Below, in pieces: positions 18,056-26,428 of a DNA stretch of 64,000 nucleotides (position 1 is its first letter; each line of letters begins with the position of its first letter). The DNA lies in assembly GCF_031458395.1 (NCBI RefSeq), contig NZ_JAVDYJ010000001.1:496001-560000 (forward strand). Reading direction: 5' to 3'. This DNA is from Enteractinococcus fodinae (GTDB taxonomy: Bacteria; Actinomycetota; Actinomycetes; Actinomycetales; Micrococcaceae). Position numbers and translations under genes: made by a program. The notes under the pieces are model-generated. The model ran no database searches and was not told the DNA's origin. It saw only the letters and a list, made by a program, of their open reading frames with translations.

Positions 18056-18589
18056 TTAGTGGTCCCGAATATTGCGGAATTGTGATTTATGGAAGACCAG
18101 CGGTTCGTGAATGTCCGTGAAGTCCGCCAGGTTATGGACTTCTAAGAGGGCCACGATGTGGTCACCGGCGGGAAACTCACCGTACACCGAGGTTTCCAAC
18201 CACAGCGCTGACTCTTCAACGAAGATTGCGTCGTCGTTGGTAGCGGTGTGCAGCCCGGCGAACCGGTCCGAGCCCTTGGCGGCCATTTGACGGGCGATCA
18301 GTCCCTGACCTTCACCAAGAATCGATACACCGATGCGGCGAGTCTCGCGCAGTAGCGGCCAGGTGGCCGAAGTGTTCTGCACGGCCACAGAGACCAGCGG
18401 TGGATCCAAGGAGACACCGACGGTGAATGAGGAAGCAACCATGCCCTGCGGGTTACCGTGCGCATCATATGAGGCGAGCGCCGCCACACCCGAGGGGAAT
18501 TGCCCAAAGGCACTGCGTAGGGACAGCGGTGAAATGTCGTCGGTGAGCTTGGTGGTCTGCAGGTTACGGGCTTGCAAAGTTGAGGTCAC
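18056..18589 (-). CDS. Flavin reductase family protein (FMN split-barrel)
   Basis: The 177-residue protein belongs to PF01613: SLRSAFGQFPSGVAALASYDAHGNPQGMVASSFTVGVSLDPPLVSVAVQ is the hallmark N-terminal half, with VASSFT.VSLDPP at the FMN site. A C-terminal EFPAGDHIVALLEVHN segment closes the barrel. Such enzymes use NAD(P)H to supply reduced FMN to partner monooxygenases. The start is GTG at 18589 with GAAGG upstream. Control by a SAM riboswitch suggests a link to sulfur or methionine supply, for example sulfonate oxidation, but no monooxygenase gene is in the window. Confidence 0.88.
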   Translation of the reverse strand: MTSTLQARNLQTTKLTDDISPLSLRSAFGQFPSGVAALASYDAHGNPQGMVASSFTVGVSLDPPLVSVAVQNTSATWPLLRETRRIGVSILGEGQGLIARQMAAKGSDRFAGLHTATNDDAIFVEESALWLETSVYGEFPAGDHIVALLEVHNLADFTDIHEPLVFHKSQFRNIRDH

Positions 18590-18624
18590 AATCTTGCCTT
18601 CGAAGGTTGGCGCTCGAGGGCGCT

Positions 18625-18751
18625 CGAACGCTGTACTTGCCAGACACGGGGTCTTCCGTGCGGCCGAATCATCACCTGGGGCACCCCACTACAACGTGGG
18701 AGGGTTGCCGTCTTACAGCCAGGGCTAAATAGTCGTAAGAGCTCGTGATTC
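18625..18751 (-). ncRNA. SAM-IV riboswitch
   Basis: Read on the minus strand: P1 arm GAATCA (18751-18746), GAG, P2 CTCTTAC/GTAAGA, then the conserved GACGGCAACCCTCC, GTGGGGTGCCCCAGGTGATGA and the closing P1 arm TGATTC (18671-18666). A 3' hairpin CACGG/CCGTG and a TCTGGCAAG segment follow, as in the actinobacterial SAM-IV consensus. The GGCAACCC...GGGGTGCCCC.GGTGA core is distinctive. It sits 36 nt before the flavin reductase start, so high S-adenosylmethionine should reduce flavin reductase and S4-protein synthesis. Confidence 0.92.
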
Positions 18752-18804
18752 TGCAGATAAGACTAACCTATTTTGCATACGGGGCAAAGTAGAGATTGTC
18801 ACAT

Positions 18805-20112
18805 TTATTCAAACCGGTAGCGGATGGCTTCGGCGTGGGCGTGTAAGCCTTCTGATTGCGCCAGTCTCTGAATTCCGGGCGCCAACGGTTCCAGACCGGC
18901 CTTGTCGTAGCGGATGCGTTGCTGGAGGCGTAAGAACGAGACGGTGTTGAGGCCAGAAGAAAACCGAGCGGTCCCCGAGGTGGGCAGGACGTGGTTGGAT
19001 CCGGCGGAGTAATCTCCCAGCGGAACCGGCGCATATGGACCCAAAAATACTGCACCGGCGTGCGTAATCTGCTCGAGTACCGCTTCGTTGTCTTTGGTTT
19101 GGATTTCTAAGTGTTCGGTGGCGATCGCATTGGTCACGTCGATGGCTTCTTCCAGGGTGCTCACGACCAGTGCGCCCGACTGTTGGCCGGTCAGGGCCTC
19201 CCGAATCTGGTCTTCCAACACGGCTCCGGGCACTTGCTGTTCTATCTGTGCCACGACGGCTTCGGCGAAGTCCATTGAGGTGGTGACCAAGACGGATGCG
19301 GCCAGCGGATCGTGCTCGGATTGCGAGATCAAGTCGGCCGCAACCCAGGCCGGGTTGGCGGTCTCATCGGCCAACACCAGGATTTCGGAGGGGCCTGCCA
19401 CCGCGTCGATGCCGACCTTGCCAAAGAACGCCTGTTTGGCCGCGGCCACATACACATTGCCCGGGCCGGTAATCAGGTCCACGGGCTCACACACGGTTGC
19501 TCCGGAAGCGTCGCTGACACCCAACGCGAGCATCGCGATGGCTTGGGCCCCGCCGGTGGCATAGACCTCTTCGACACCCAGCAGTTTGCACGCCGCCAGG
19601 ATGGTCGGGTGGGGGAGACCGTTGAAGTCGGCCTGCGGTGGCGAGGTGATGGCGATGCCGGGGACGCCGGCGGCCTGGGCGGGAACCACGTTCATGATGA
19701 CCGACGACGGGTAGACGGCTCGTCCGCCGGGAACATACAGACCCACGCGCTGGATGGGAACCCAGTGATTCTCCACGGTGGCGCCATCAGCCAGCGGTAC
19801 CACGGTGTCCGGGGGCAGCTGTGCGGCGTGGACTGCCCGTGCCCGGGCGATGGATTCTTCTAGCGCATCGCGAACATCAGCCTCGAGTTTCTCGAGGGCT
19901 TGCGTCATGGCATGCTCGGGGACGCGCAGGTTGTCAGGCCGTACCCCATCGAACTGTTCGGTGAAGTCTAAGACTGCTTCCGCGCCACGGGCTTTGACCT
20001 GATCAATGATGGGTTCCACGACGGCCGACGCATCAGAAATCTCGAGTTTGGCGCGCGGCATCACGGTTGCAGGATCAAAGGTGGTGGGGCGCAAATCGGT
20101 GATGTGAAGCAT
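18805..20112 (-). CDS. hisD: Histidinol dehydrogenase
   Basis: The 435-residue enzyme catalyses the last two oxidations of histidine synthesis (L-histidinol to L-histidine, NAD+ and Zn2+). It shows the signature DLISQSEHDPLA with catalytic/zinc residues, GPSEILVLAD, PGGRAVYPSSVIMN and the zinc-binding C-terminal TEHLEIQ and GDYSAGSNHVLPT. Length is normal. No other his gene follows within the window; downstream, the next 54 nt lead to the SAM-IV element. Divergent from the MscS gene with 58 bp between starts. Confidence 0.95.
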   Translation of the reverse strand: MLHITDLRPTTFDPATVMPRAKLEISDASAVVEPIIDQVKARGAEAVLDFTEQFDGVRPDNLRVPEHAMTQALEKLEADVRDALEESIARARAVHAAQLPPDTVVPLADGATVENHWVPIQRVGLYVPGGRAVYPSSVIMNVVPAQAAGVPGIAITSPPQADFNGLPHPTILAACKLLGVEEVYATGGAQAIAMLALGVSDASGATVCEPVDLITGPGNVYVAAAKQAFFGKVGIDAVAGPSEILVLADETANPAWVAADLISQSEHDPLAASVLVTTSMDFAEAVVAQIEQQVPGAVLEDQIREALTGQQSGALVVSTLEEAIDVTNAIATEHLEIQTKDNEAVLEQITHAGAVFLGPYAPVPLGDYSAGSNHVLPTSGTARFSSGLNTVSFLRLQQRIRYDKAGLEPLAPGIQRLAQSEGLHAHAEAIRYRFE

Positions 20113-20170
20113 GCCTGTTAGTGTATCGGTTTTCAGGATTAGTTCAGATCGCGCTGAGAGGATGGTGCCT

Positions 20171-21781
20171 ATGTTGCGTCACGAAACCGAAGAGGCCCCG
20201 GCTGACCCGTCCGAGGGGCCGTCAATGCCCAATGTTGAAGAAGCAGTTCCCGAGGATGTTCAAAACTCGGCATTAGAAAATATTGATTCGCTGGGCCCCA
20301 TATTTGGTGCCAGCTTGAACATCGCTATTGGGGCGCTGGCGGGGTTCGCGTTGACGGCCGTGGTCGCCCTGGCCGCAGGCTTCGTGCTCCGCCGACGCAA
20401 ACGCATGCGCTCGCATCTGAAGATTTTGTTGACGCCTGCATTTACCGCCATGGTGTTTCTTGGTGCTCGGGTCGGGTTAGAACTCTCCGGTCGGGATCTT
20501 CGACTCTATGACCTCTTAGCGTTCTTACTGTTGATCGGAACTGCCTCAGGGTTCGCCTGGTTAGCGCTTCGGGTCGTCAATGTTATTGAGCGCCGCGTGG
20601 AGCTGCAATATGACGAGGTCACCGCCGCCGATCGGCGTGGCCGCCGGATCAAAACCCAGATGCAACTTATCAAGCGGGTGCTCCATACGGCCATCATTGT
20701 GGTGGCCGTGGCAGCCATTCTGTTGGCGATTCCGCAGGTTCGGGCGTTGGGGGCCGGGCTGTTAGCCTCGGCTGGTTTGGTATCCGTCGTGGCAGCACTG
20801 GCTGTTCAAACCACCTTGACCAACGTCTTTGCTGGCATGCAGTTGGCGTTTACCGACGCGATCCGAGTCGGAGACGTCGTCGTGATGGATGACTACTACG
20901 GCACCATTGAAGACATCACAATGTCGTATGTGGTGTTGAAAATCTGGGACGGTCGCCGGATTATCTACCCATCGTCGTATTTCACAACCACACCGTTTGA
21001 AAACTACACCCGCACCGGCACTGAAATTTCCGCCGGGATCGATTTCCATGTCGACTGGCGGGTGCCCGTCGACGCGCTGCGTTCCCGGTTGCGCGCGCTG
21101 CTGGAGTCGACGGACCTTTGGGACGGACGCGATATGTCTGTGCAGGTGCTGGACATCGCCGGTGATCGGGCCACGTTGCGCGCCGCGGTGTCTGCCCGCA
21201 ACGCGGGAGATCTATGGGATTTACAGTGCCTGGTCCGGGAAGACTTTATCCGATTCATCTCTGAACAGCACCCAGAGGCCATGAACATCATGCGCATTGA
21301 GCAGACGCCTCCGCAGCGGCTTGAGTCTCAGACTGAGCCCAAGTCCGAGCAGACATCGGAGATAAAGCTCAAGCGCAGCAGAAAATCCTGGGATATGAAC
21401 TCAGCCCCGCAGATCGATAAAGAGAAGGTGCGTTCTTGGCAGCACACCGAGCCCCCGGTCGAAATTGGGGTCTTTCCGACCGTGCCACGCAAAAACGCCG
21501 ACGGGCTGGTAAAAACCGACCCGGATACCTCGCCGGTGCCCCTGACCCAACCCTCAGAGGATGGCTCAATGTACACCGGTTCGGTAGCGGCCATTGAACG
21601 TGGCGCAGATATGGCAGGCCCCGGTGAGGATGCTTATCGTAGTCGTGCGCAACGCACCGACGAAACTGAACTCGAAGAGCACACCCAGGACACCGCCCAC
21701 GAGGAGAAGCATCCAGACGAGCGCCCAGTAGATGAGCGCTCTGTGGACGATCGCCCAGACGATGAAGAGAAGCCTCGCTAG
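20171..21781 (+). CDS. Small-conductance mechanosensitive channel (MscS family), long acidic tail
   Basis: The 536-residue protein has an N-terminal extension, four or so membrane helices, and the MscS core: GAGLLASAGLVSVVAALAVQTTLTNVFAGMQLAF is the pore helix TM3, followed by IRVGDVVVMDDYYGTIEDITMSYVVLKIWDGRRIIYPSSYF of the beta domain. The last roughly 170 residues are low-complexity, with Glu/Asp-rich DERPVDERSVDDRPDDE at the end. It would act as an osmotic release valve. ATG 20171 is preferred because GAGAGG lies 9 nt upstream. Its stop overlaps the convergent macrodomain gene by 4 nt. Confidence 0.85.
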   Translation: MLRHETEEAPADPSEGPSMPNVEEAVPEDVQNSALENIDSLGPIFGASLNIAIGALAGFALTAVVALAAGFVLRRRKRMRSHLKILLTPAFTAMVFLGARVGLELSGRDLRLYDLLAFLLLIGTASGFAWLALRVVNVIERRVELQYDEVTAADRRGRRIKTQMQLIKRVLHTAIIVVAVAAILLAIPQVRALGAGLLASAGLVSVVAALAVQTTLTNVFAGMQLAFTDAIRVGDVVVMDDYYGTIEDITMSYVVLKIWDGRRIIYPSSYFTTTPFENYTRTGTEISAGIDFHVDWRVPVDALRSRLRALLESTDLWDGRDMSVQVLDIAGDRATLRAAVSARNAGDLWDLQCLVREDFIRFISEQHPEAMNIMRIEQTPPQRLESQTEPKSEQTSEIKLKRSRKSWDMNSAPQIDKEKVRSWQHTEPPVEIGVFPTVPRKNADGLVKTDPDTSPVPLTQPSEDGSMYTGSVAAIERGADMAGPGEDAYRSRAQRTDETELEEHTQDTAHEEKHPDERPVDERSVDDRPDDEEKPR

Positions 21782-22293
21782 TCCGCGAGCTGGGCGTCGT
21801 AGCGGGCCTTCATCTCTTCGGAGAACGGGACAAATATAACCCGTTCAACCGCAACCTGATCGGCCATCGAACGGACGGTCTCTACGGCTACTGCAACGGC
21901 ATCGTCGTGGGGCCAACCGTACACACCGGCTGAAATCGTCGGGAAAGCTACGGATTTGGCGCCGAGCTCATCGGCGACTTCCAGGCTGCGTCGATACGCA
22001 CTGATCAGTTGATCTCGCCGGTCAATGGTTTTGGCATACACCGGTCCAACAGTATGGATGACCCAACGGGCCGGGAGTTTTCCCGCAGTGGTCGCCACCG
22101 CATCTCCGGTAGCGAGCCCGTCGGGCACGGTGGTGGCTCGCAATTGCTTGGTGGCAGCTAAAATGTCTGGCCCGCCGGCCGAATGAATAGCACCGTCGAC
22201 GCCGCCACCGCCGAGTAAAGATCGGTTGGCGGCGTTGACGATTGCATCGACCTCGACTTTGGTGATGTCACCTTGTTGTACCACGATCTCCAC
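21778..22293 (-). CDS. Macrodomain O-acetyl-ADP-ribose deacetylase
   Basis: The 171-residue protein is a stand-alone MacroD/YmdB-type macrodomain: GDITKVEVDAIVNAANRSLLGGGGVDGAIHSAGG near the N terminus and FPTISAGVYGWP later. The NAAN and GGGGVDGAIH motifs contain the catalytic Asn/Asp region. It removes ADP-ribose from Glu/Asp or deacetylates O-acetyl-ADP-ribose. GTG start with AAGGAG 6 nt upstream. Third gene of a tight operon (MBL hydrolase, UspA, macrodomain). Confidence 0.92.
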   Translation of the reverse strand: MEIVVQQGDITKVEVDAIVNAANRSLLGGGGVDGAIHSAGGPDILAATKQLRATTVPDGLATGDAVATTAGKLPARWVIHTVGPVYAKTIDRRDQLISAYRRSLEVADELGAKSVAFPTISAGVYGWPHDDAVAVAVETVRSMADQVAVERVIFVPFSEEMKARYDAQLAD

Positions 22294-22296
22294 GGG

Positions 22297-22719
22297 TTAC
22301 TCCTTGGCGTTAGATTCTACTGAGGTTTCTGGGACTTTGACCGAGACCACCGGTACGGGCAGCTCCCGGAGTAATTCATCGGCGACGGATCCCATCACGA
22401 ACTTTGAGAATCCGGACCGTCTGGCCGCACCGATGACCACCATGTAGGGATCCAGTTCGGCCACCACATCTTTAAACTCATCGGTTGTGGACCGACCCCG
22501 GGAGTATTGTCGAAGCTCAGACGGGACCGAAAACTTCTCTAGATACTGTTCCAGCTGTTCGGCTTCGGCCCGAGTCAGCTGCGACTCAGCGCGATTTTCG
22601 GCCCCGGGGCCCGCGTTGATGACCACCACGCGTTTACCTAATTGCCCGGCCAGATCGAGTCCAAAGTCCAGGGCTGCACGCGCGGCGGGTGTCTCGGTGT
22701 ATCCCACAATAATGGTCAT
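22297..22719 (-). CDS. Universal stress protein (UspA family)
   Basis: The 140-residue single-domain protein begins TIIVGYTETPAARAALDFGLDLA, the usual Usp beta1-alpha1, and ends with VVIGAARRSGFSKFVMGSVADELL, a G..(R).G....GS pattern like the ATP-binding Usp group. AAGGA lies 7 nt before the ATG. It is 3 nt from the end of the MBL gene and 3 nt before the macrodomain start, so all three are one transcript. The exact stress role is unknown. Confidence 0.88.
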   Translation of the reverse strand: MTIIVGYTETPAARAALDFGLDLAGQLGKRVVVINAGPGAENRAESQLTRAEAEQLEQYLEKFSVPSELRQYSRGRSTTDEFKDVVAELDPYMVVIGAARRSGFSKFVMGSVADELLRELPVPVVSVKVPETSVESNAKE

Positions 22720-22722
22720 GTA

Positions 22723-23571
22723 TCAATCCTTTTCGTTGCGCAGTAGGTAGTCCAGGGTCGCTGCCAGGGTTTTCTTGGCCGGCCCGCGCACCATATCCGG
22801 CAGTTTCGGATACAGCCGCAGGGATAGATCGTGCACGACCACCGACTCCCAATCCACCGGCGTGATAATCGGTGGCAGATCCTGGATTAGCTCGCGAAGT
22901 TGGTCAACCCGCTCTAACCGGTGGGCACGGTATTCTTCGGCGGTCCGAGCCACCGAATCCAGTGTTGGTCCGTGTGCCGGGAGAACCGCGACCTGTCGTC
23001 CCCCACCCTCCAGGGCAGCCAGGAATGTCAGCGAGCTCAGGTAATCATCGAGGGTCCCATCCGGGTAGTCCAACATGGTGGTGCCTTCGCCCAAGATCGT
23101 GTCACCGGTCAGCACGGTCCCACCCGGATGCGGGGCCGCATTATCATCGGGGAGGAAAAATGACACCGAGTCAGATGTGTGTCCCGGTGTGGGCACGACT
23201 CGGATTTTTGTACCGGCGGCGTGGATGACCTCGTGAGCCACCAGGGGAGCGGCCTGGTCCGACCATTGCTGTTGAACGGCCCGAACCGGTGCGCCAAAGC
23301 GCTGTGTGAAGGCTTGCACCGCACCGGTGTGGTCGAGGTGGTGGTGGGTAATGAGGATGAGTTCTACGGTGCGGCCGTCGACGACTTCGGCGACGGCTTC
23401 GGCATGCGCCTCAGCTCCTTCGGCTAGCCCCGGGTCTACCACCACCGCCGTGTCGGATCCGGGGGCTGCGATGACATACGTGTTGGTACCGCTCAGGGTC
23501 ATCCCGGAAGGATTGTCTTGGGTAATTCGGGTTGTGAACTGGCTACTAGCCATGATGGTTGATGAACTCAT
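22723..23571 (-). CDS. Metallo-beta-lactamase-fold hydrolase (LACTB2/glyoxalase II-like)
   Basis: The 282-residue protein has the metal motif ITHHHLDHTG (HxHxDH), then TPGHTSDSVSF, VLTGDTILGEG and LPAHGP, in the order of the MBL superfamily. A C-terminal helical domain (LRELIQDLPPIITPVDWESVVVHDLSLRLYPKLPDMVRGPAKKTLAATLDYL) resembles LACTB2-type proteins. Substrate unknown. The ATG at 23571 abuts the divergent neighbour; ATG 23553 is an alternative. Neither has a ribosome site, so it may be leaderless. First gene of the Usp-macrodomain operon. Confidence 0.83.
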   Translation of the reverse strand: MSSSTIMASSQFTTRITQDNPSGMTLSGTNTYVIAAPGSDTAVVVDPGLAEGAEAHAEAVAEVVDGRTVELILITHHHLDHTGAVQAFTQRFGAPVRAVQQQWSDQAAPLVAHEVIHAAGTKIRVVPTPGHTSDSVSFFLPDDNAAPHPGGTVLTGDTILGEGTTMLDYPDGTLDDYLSSLTFLAALEGGGRQVAVLPAHGPTLDSVARTAEEYRAHRLERVDQLRELIQDLPPIITPVDWESVVVHDLSLRLYPKLPDMVRGPAKKTLAATLDYLLRNEKD

Positions 23572-23583
23572 ATGGTGAAGTCT

Positions 23584-24684
23584 ATGGAACCTTCGACAAA
23601 TTCTGGATACTCCACACCCGGTAAACCCTTTACCCGCGACACAAACTACATCAACGACCGTATTGTGGCAGACCCCGAAGCGCACCGGGCTGCCGAGGAC
23701 TACGAGTACGACACCGTGGGCACGCTCACGACCGGATTAACCAAAGACGCCGAAGCCTGGCCGGTCGAAGCTGGCCGCTACCGGTTGGTCGCAGCACGGG
23801 CTTGCCCGTGGGCGAACCGCACCATCATCGTGCGCCGCCTGCTGGGACTCGAAGACGCGATCTCGCTGGGCACCCCGGGCCCGACCCACGACGAAAATTC
23901 ATGGACTTTTGATCTCGATCCCGACGGAGTAGACCCGGTGCTGGGTTCAGCTCGGTTGCAGGAGAACTACTTCAAACGCTTCCCAAATTACCCGCGCGGC
24001 ATCACCGTGCCGGCCATGGTCGATATTCCAACCGGCCAGGTCGTGACCAACGACTATCCACAGATCACCTTGGACTTTTCGACCGAATGGACGCAGTTCC
24101 ACCGAGACGGTGCGCCCAACCTGCTGCCAGAAGAACACCTGGACGAGATGTTCGAGGTGATCAAGCGGATCTTCACCGAAGTCAATAATGGTGTATACCG
24201 GGCAGGTTTTGCCGGCTCCCAAGAAGCCTACGAAGAGGCCTATGATCGGTTATTTACCGCCTTGGACTGGCTGGAAGAACGCCTGACCACTCGCCGGTTC
24301 CTGATGGGGGAACATATCACCGAAGCAGACGTGCGGCTGTTTACCACTCTGGTGCGGTTTGACCCCGTGTATCACGGGCATTTCAAATCGAACCGGAATA
24401 AACTCATCGAATTCCCCGCGCTGTGGGGTTATGCTCGCGATCTGTTCCAGACCCCAGGTTTCGGCGATACCGTGGACTTCCAACAAATCAAAGACCACTA
24501 TTACATCGTCCACCACGACGTGAACCCCACGGGCATTGTGCCCAAGGGACCGGACCTGTCCCAGTGGTTGACAGCACACGGGCGCGAAGAACTTGGTGGC
24601 TCACCATTTGGTGACGGCACCGCTCCGGGGCCCGTCCGGGAAGCCGAACGCGTCGACCCAGCCACCAACCCGTTATACGCCTAA
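23584..24684 (+). CDS. Glutathionyl-hydroquinone-reductase-like (Xi-class GST) protein
   Basis: The 366-residue protein is a YqjG/ECM4-type glutathione transferase. The thioredoxin-fold half has the redox motif AARACPWANR (Cys74), as in the Xi-class C-P-W-A, preceded by the PVEAGRYRLV strand. The helical half has the FLMGEHITEADVRLFTTLVRFDPVYHGHFKSN block. Family enzymes reduce glutathionyl-hydroquinones; actinobacteria generally use mycothiol, so the thiol partner here is uncertain. ATG 23584 is chosen; an in-frame ATG at 23572 is possible but abuts the divergent start. Confidence 0.85.
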   Translation: MEPSTNSGYSTPGKPFTRDTNYINDRIVADPEAHRAAEDYEYDTVGTLTTGLTKDAEAWPVEAGRYRLVAARACPWANRTIIVRRLLGLEDAISLGTPGPTHDENSWTFDLDPDGVDPVLGSARLQENYFKRFPNYPRGITVPAMVDIPTGQVVTNDYPQITLDFSTEWTQFHRDGAPNLLPEEHLDEMFEVIKRIFTEVNNGVYRAGFAGSQEAYEEAYDRLFTALDWLEERLTTRRFLMGEHITEADVRLFTTLVRFDPVYHGHFKSNRNKLIEFPALWGYARDLFQTPGFGDTVDFQQIKDHYYIVHHDVNPTGIVPKGPDLSQWLTAHGREELGGSPFGDGTAPGPVREAERVDPATNPLYA

Positions 24685-24687
24685 CGA

Positions 24688-25428
24688 CTAGGCCTCGGTG
24701 CGCGGACGAATCCACACCTCAGTGATTTGAGTATCGGCAGGTGCTTCGATCACGTGGCGGATCGTCCGGGCCACCGTGGAGGGCTTGATCAAAGTTTCCG
24801 GCAGAATCAGCGGGTAGTCATCGTCCCAGGCGATCATCGGGGTATCAACATAGCCCGGTGCCACGGTGGCTACTCGCAACCGGTCTGGTTCGGTACGAAT
24901 CCGAATCCCGTCCGCCAGCGCTTGTAAGGCGTGCTTGGATGCTGCATACACCACGTTATTCGGTGAGGTCGTTCGGGAAGCCCCAGAGCCCAAAAACACG
25001 ACCGTACCGGTGGAGGCGCGCAACTGTGGCAGCAGTGTTCTGGTTAATTCGGCTGGCACCGTGACATTGAGGTGCATGACCTCAGACCAGACCGCGGCCG
25101 TGGCATCATCAAAAGCAAACCGCGGGGCGATGGCTGCGACATTGAGCAGGGCATCGACTCGCGGTAACAGTCCAAAGGTGGTCTCGAAGGCGGCGGTGTC
25201 GGCCAAATCGCACTGCACAGGATAGATTTCTTCGCCGAGTTTGGCCAACGAGATCAGTCGTGCTTCATCGCGGCCTTGGGCGACGACGGCGTAATCGTCG
25301 GCCAATTCTTCCACGATCGCCCGACCGATACCGCCGGTAGCTCCCGTGACCACTACGATCTGTCGGTTCGTCACGGCCAAAGCGGTGAGATGATCCGTAA
25401 TGTTGAGCTGGACTTGCGCGGTGTTCAT
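24688..25428 (-). CDS. Short-chain dehydrogenase/reductase
   Basis: The 246-residue classical SDR shows the NAD(P) motif VVVTGATGGIGRAI, the NVAAIAP variant of NNAG, the active-site YAASK with upstream Ser (FLGSGAS), and VAPGYVDTPM. The substrate is unknown. AAGGAG lies 4 nt before the ATG. It is 8 nt downstream of the asparaginase and forms an operon with it and YchJ. An N-terminal extension of about 20 residues precedes the Rossmann strand. Confidence 0.85.
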   Translation of the reverse strand: MNTAQVQLNITDHLTALAVTNRQIVVVTGATGGIGRAIVEELADDYAVVAQGRDEARLISLAKLGEEIYPVQCDLADTAAFETTFGLLPRVDALLNVAAIAPRFAFDDATAAVWSEVMHLNVTVPAELTRTLLPQLRASTGTVVFLGSGASRTTSPNNVVYAASKHALQALADGIRIRTEPDRLRVATVAPGYVDTPMIAWDDDYPLILPETLIKPSTVARTIRHVIEAPADTQITEVWIRPRTEA

Positions 25429-25436
25429 CGTGCTCC

Positions 25437-26405
25437 TTAACAGGTTTGTTCAGCAAATGCGGCGCGGAGCCTGTCGTCGGGTAACTGATGCGCGATCAAC
25501 AGGGCCAAGAGAATGCGCGCCTGATACGTGTTGAGATACTGGGCACTCATTGCCCCGGCTTCTAATAACGTCACGGCACCACCGTTGCCATAGATCGCCG
25601 CGACCGGCCCGGCCGGCACCCGAGTGGCAAGCACCACCGGGATGCCCTCGGCCACGGCGGTTTCCACGGCGGCGGTGAAAGCGGTTGGAGCGTTGCCGGC
25701 CCCGACACCTTGCAGCACAATGCCATCGACCCCGTGTTCCAGAGCCGCATGGAACAGGTTCGCATCGCTGCCCGGGGCGGTATCAATAATGGGAATGTTC
25801 AGTTTCGCGAAGCGTTCTGGCGGGTCCGACAGCGTCGGATAGGACGCCGGTGTGGCGAGCCGAACCACCTCGTGCTGGTAGCTTTCAGCAACCAGCGTGC
25901 CGCCGGAGAAAGCACTGGTGGCAAGGGTGTGCTGTTTGCGAGTATGCCGGGCTGCATGAAACTTTGAATCAAAACCAACCATCACCCCGGCACCCCGCAG
26001 CTGCGGGGAACCGGCGGCCCTGATGGCCTGCCGCAAGTTTTCTGGCCCGTCGGTGTCGGGTAGGTCGGCAGCACGCTGCGCCCCGGTGAGGATGACCGGT
26101 TTCTCCGATGTATGTAACAACGAGAGGAAAAAGCCGGTCTCCTCCATGGTGTCGGTGCCGTGTGTCACCACCACCCCGTCGACTTCAGGCCGCCGGCATG
26201 CCGCTGCCACTGCAGCCCGGACCTCAAGTAAGTCCGCGAAGCTGAGATGAAAAGAATTGATGTGCAGGACATCTTCGGTAGTCACCTCGGTGGTGAGCTC
26301 GGTAGCTTCAAGCACCTGATCGGCGGAATCCGCTACGGTGGCGCCACCGCTGCTGCTGCGGGACGCAATCGTGCCGCCGGTACCAATAACATGCACAACA
26401 CTCAT
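25437..26405 (-). CDS. ansA: L-asparaginase
   Basis: The 322-residue enzyme has both asparaginase signatures: IGTGGTIAS at the start with the first nucleophilic Thr, and VVTHGTDTMEETGFFL with the second catalytic Thr/Asp/Lys-side triad (TGAQRAADLPDTDGPENL). It hydrolyses L-asparagine to aspartate and ammonia. No signal peptide, so cytosolic. Together with aspA about 14 kb away it would allow use of asparagine as nitrogen and carbon source, though the two are not linked in an operon. Confidence 0.92.
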   Translation of the reverse strand: MSVVHVIGTGGTIASRSSSGGATVADSADQVLEATELTTEVTTEDVLHINSFHLSFADLLEVRAAVAAACRRPEVDGVVVTHGTDTMEETGFFLSLLHTSEKPVILTGAQRAADLPDTDGPENLRQAIRAAGSPQLRGAGVMVGFDSKFHAARHTRKQHTLATSAFSGGTLVAESYQHEVVRLATPASYPTLSDPPERFAKLNIPIIDTAPGSDANLFHAALEHGVDGIVLQGVGAGNAPTAFTAAVETAVAEGIPVVLATRVPAGPVAAIYGNGGAVTLLEAGAMSAQYLNTYQARILLALLIAHQLPDDRLRAAFAEQTC

Positions 26406-26428
26406 GCAGCCATTCTAAAGGTGACCGG

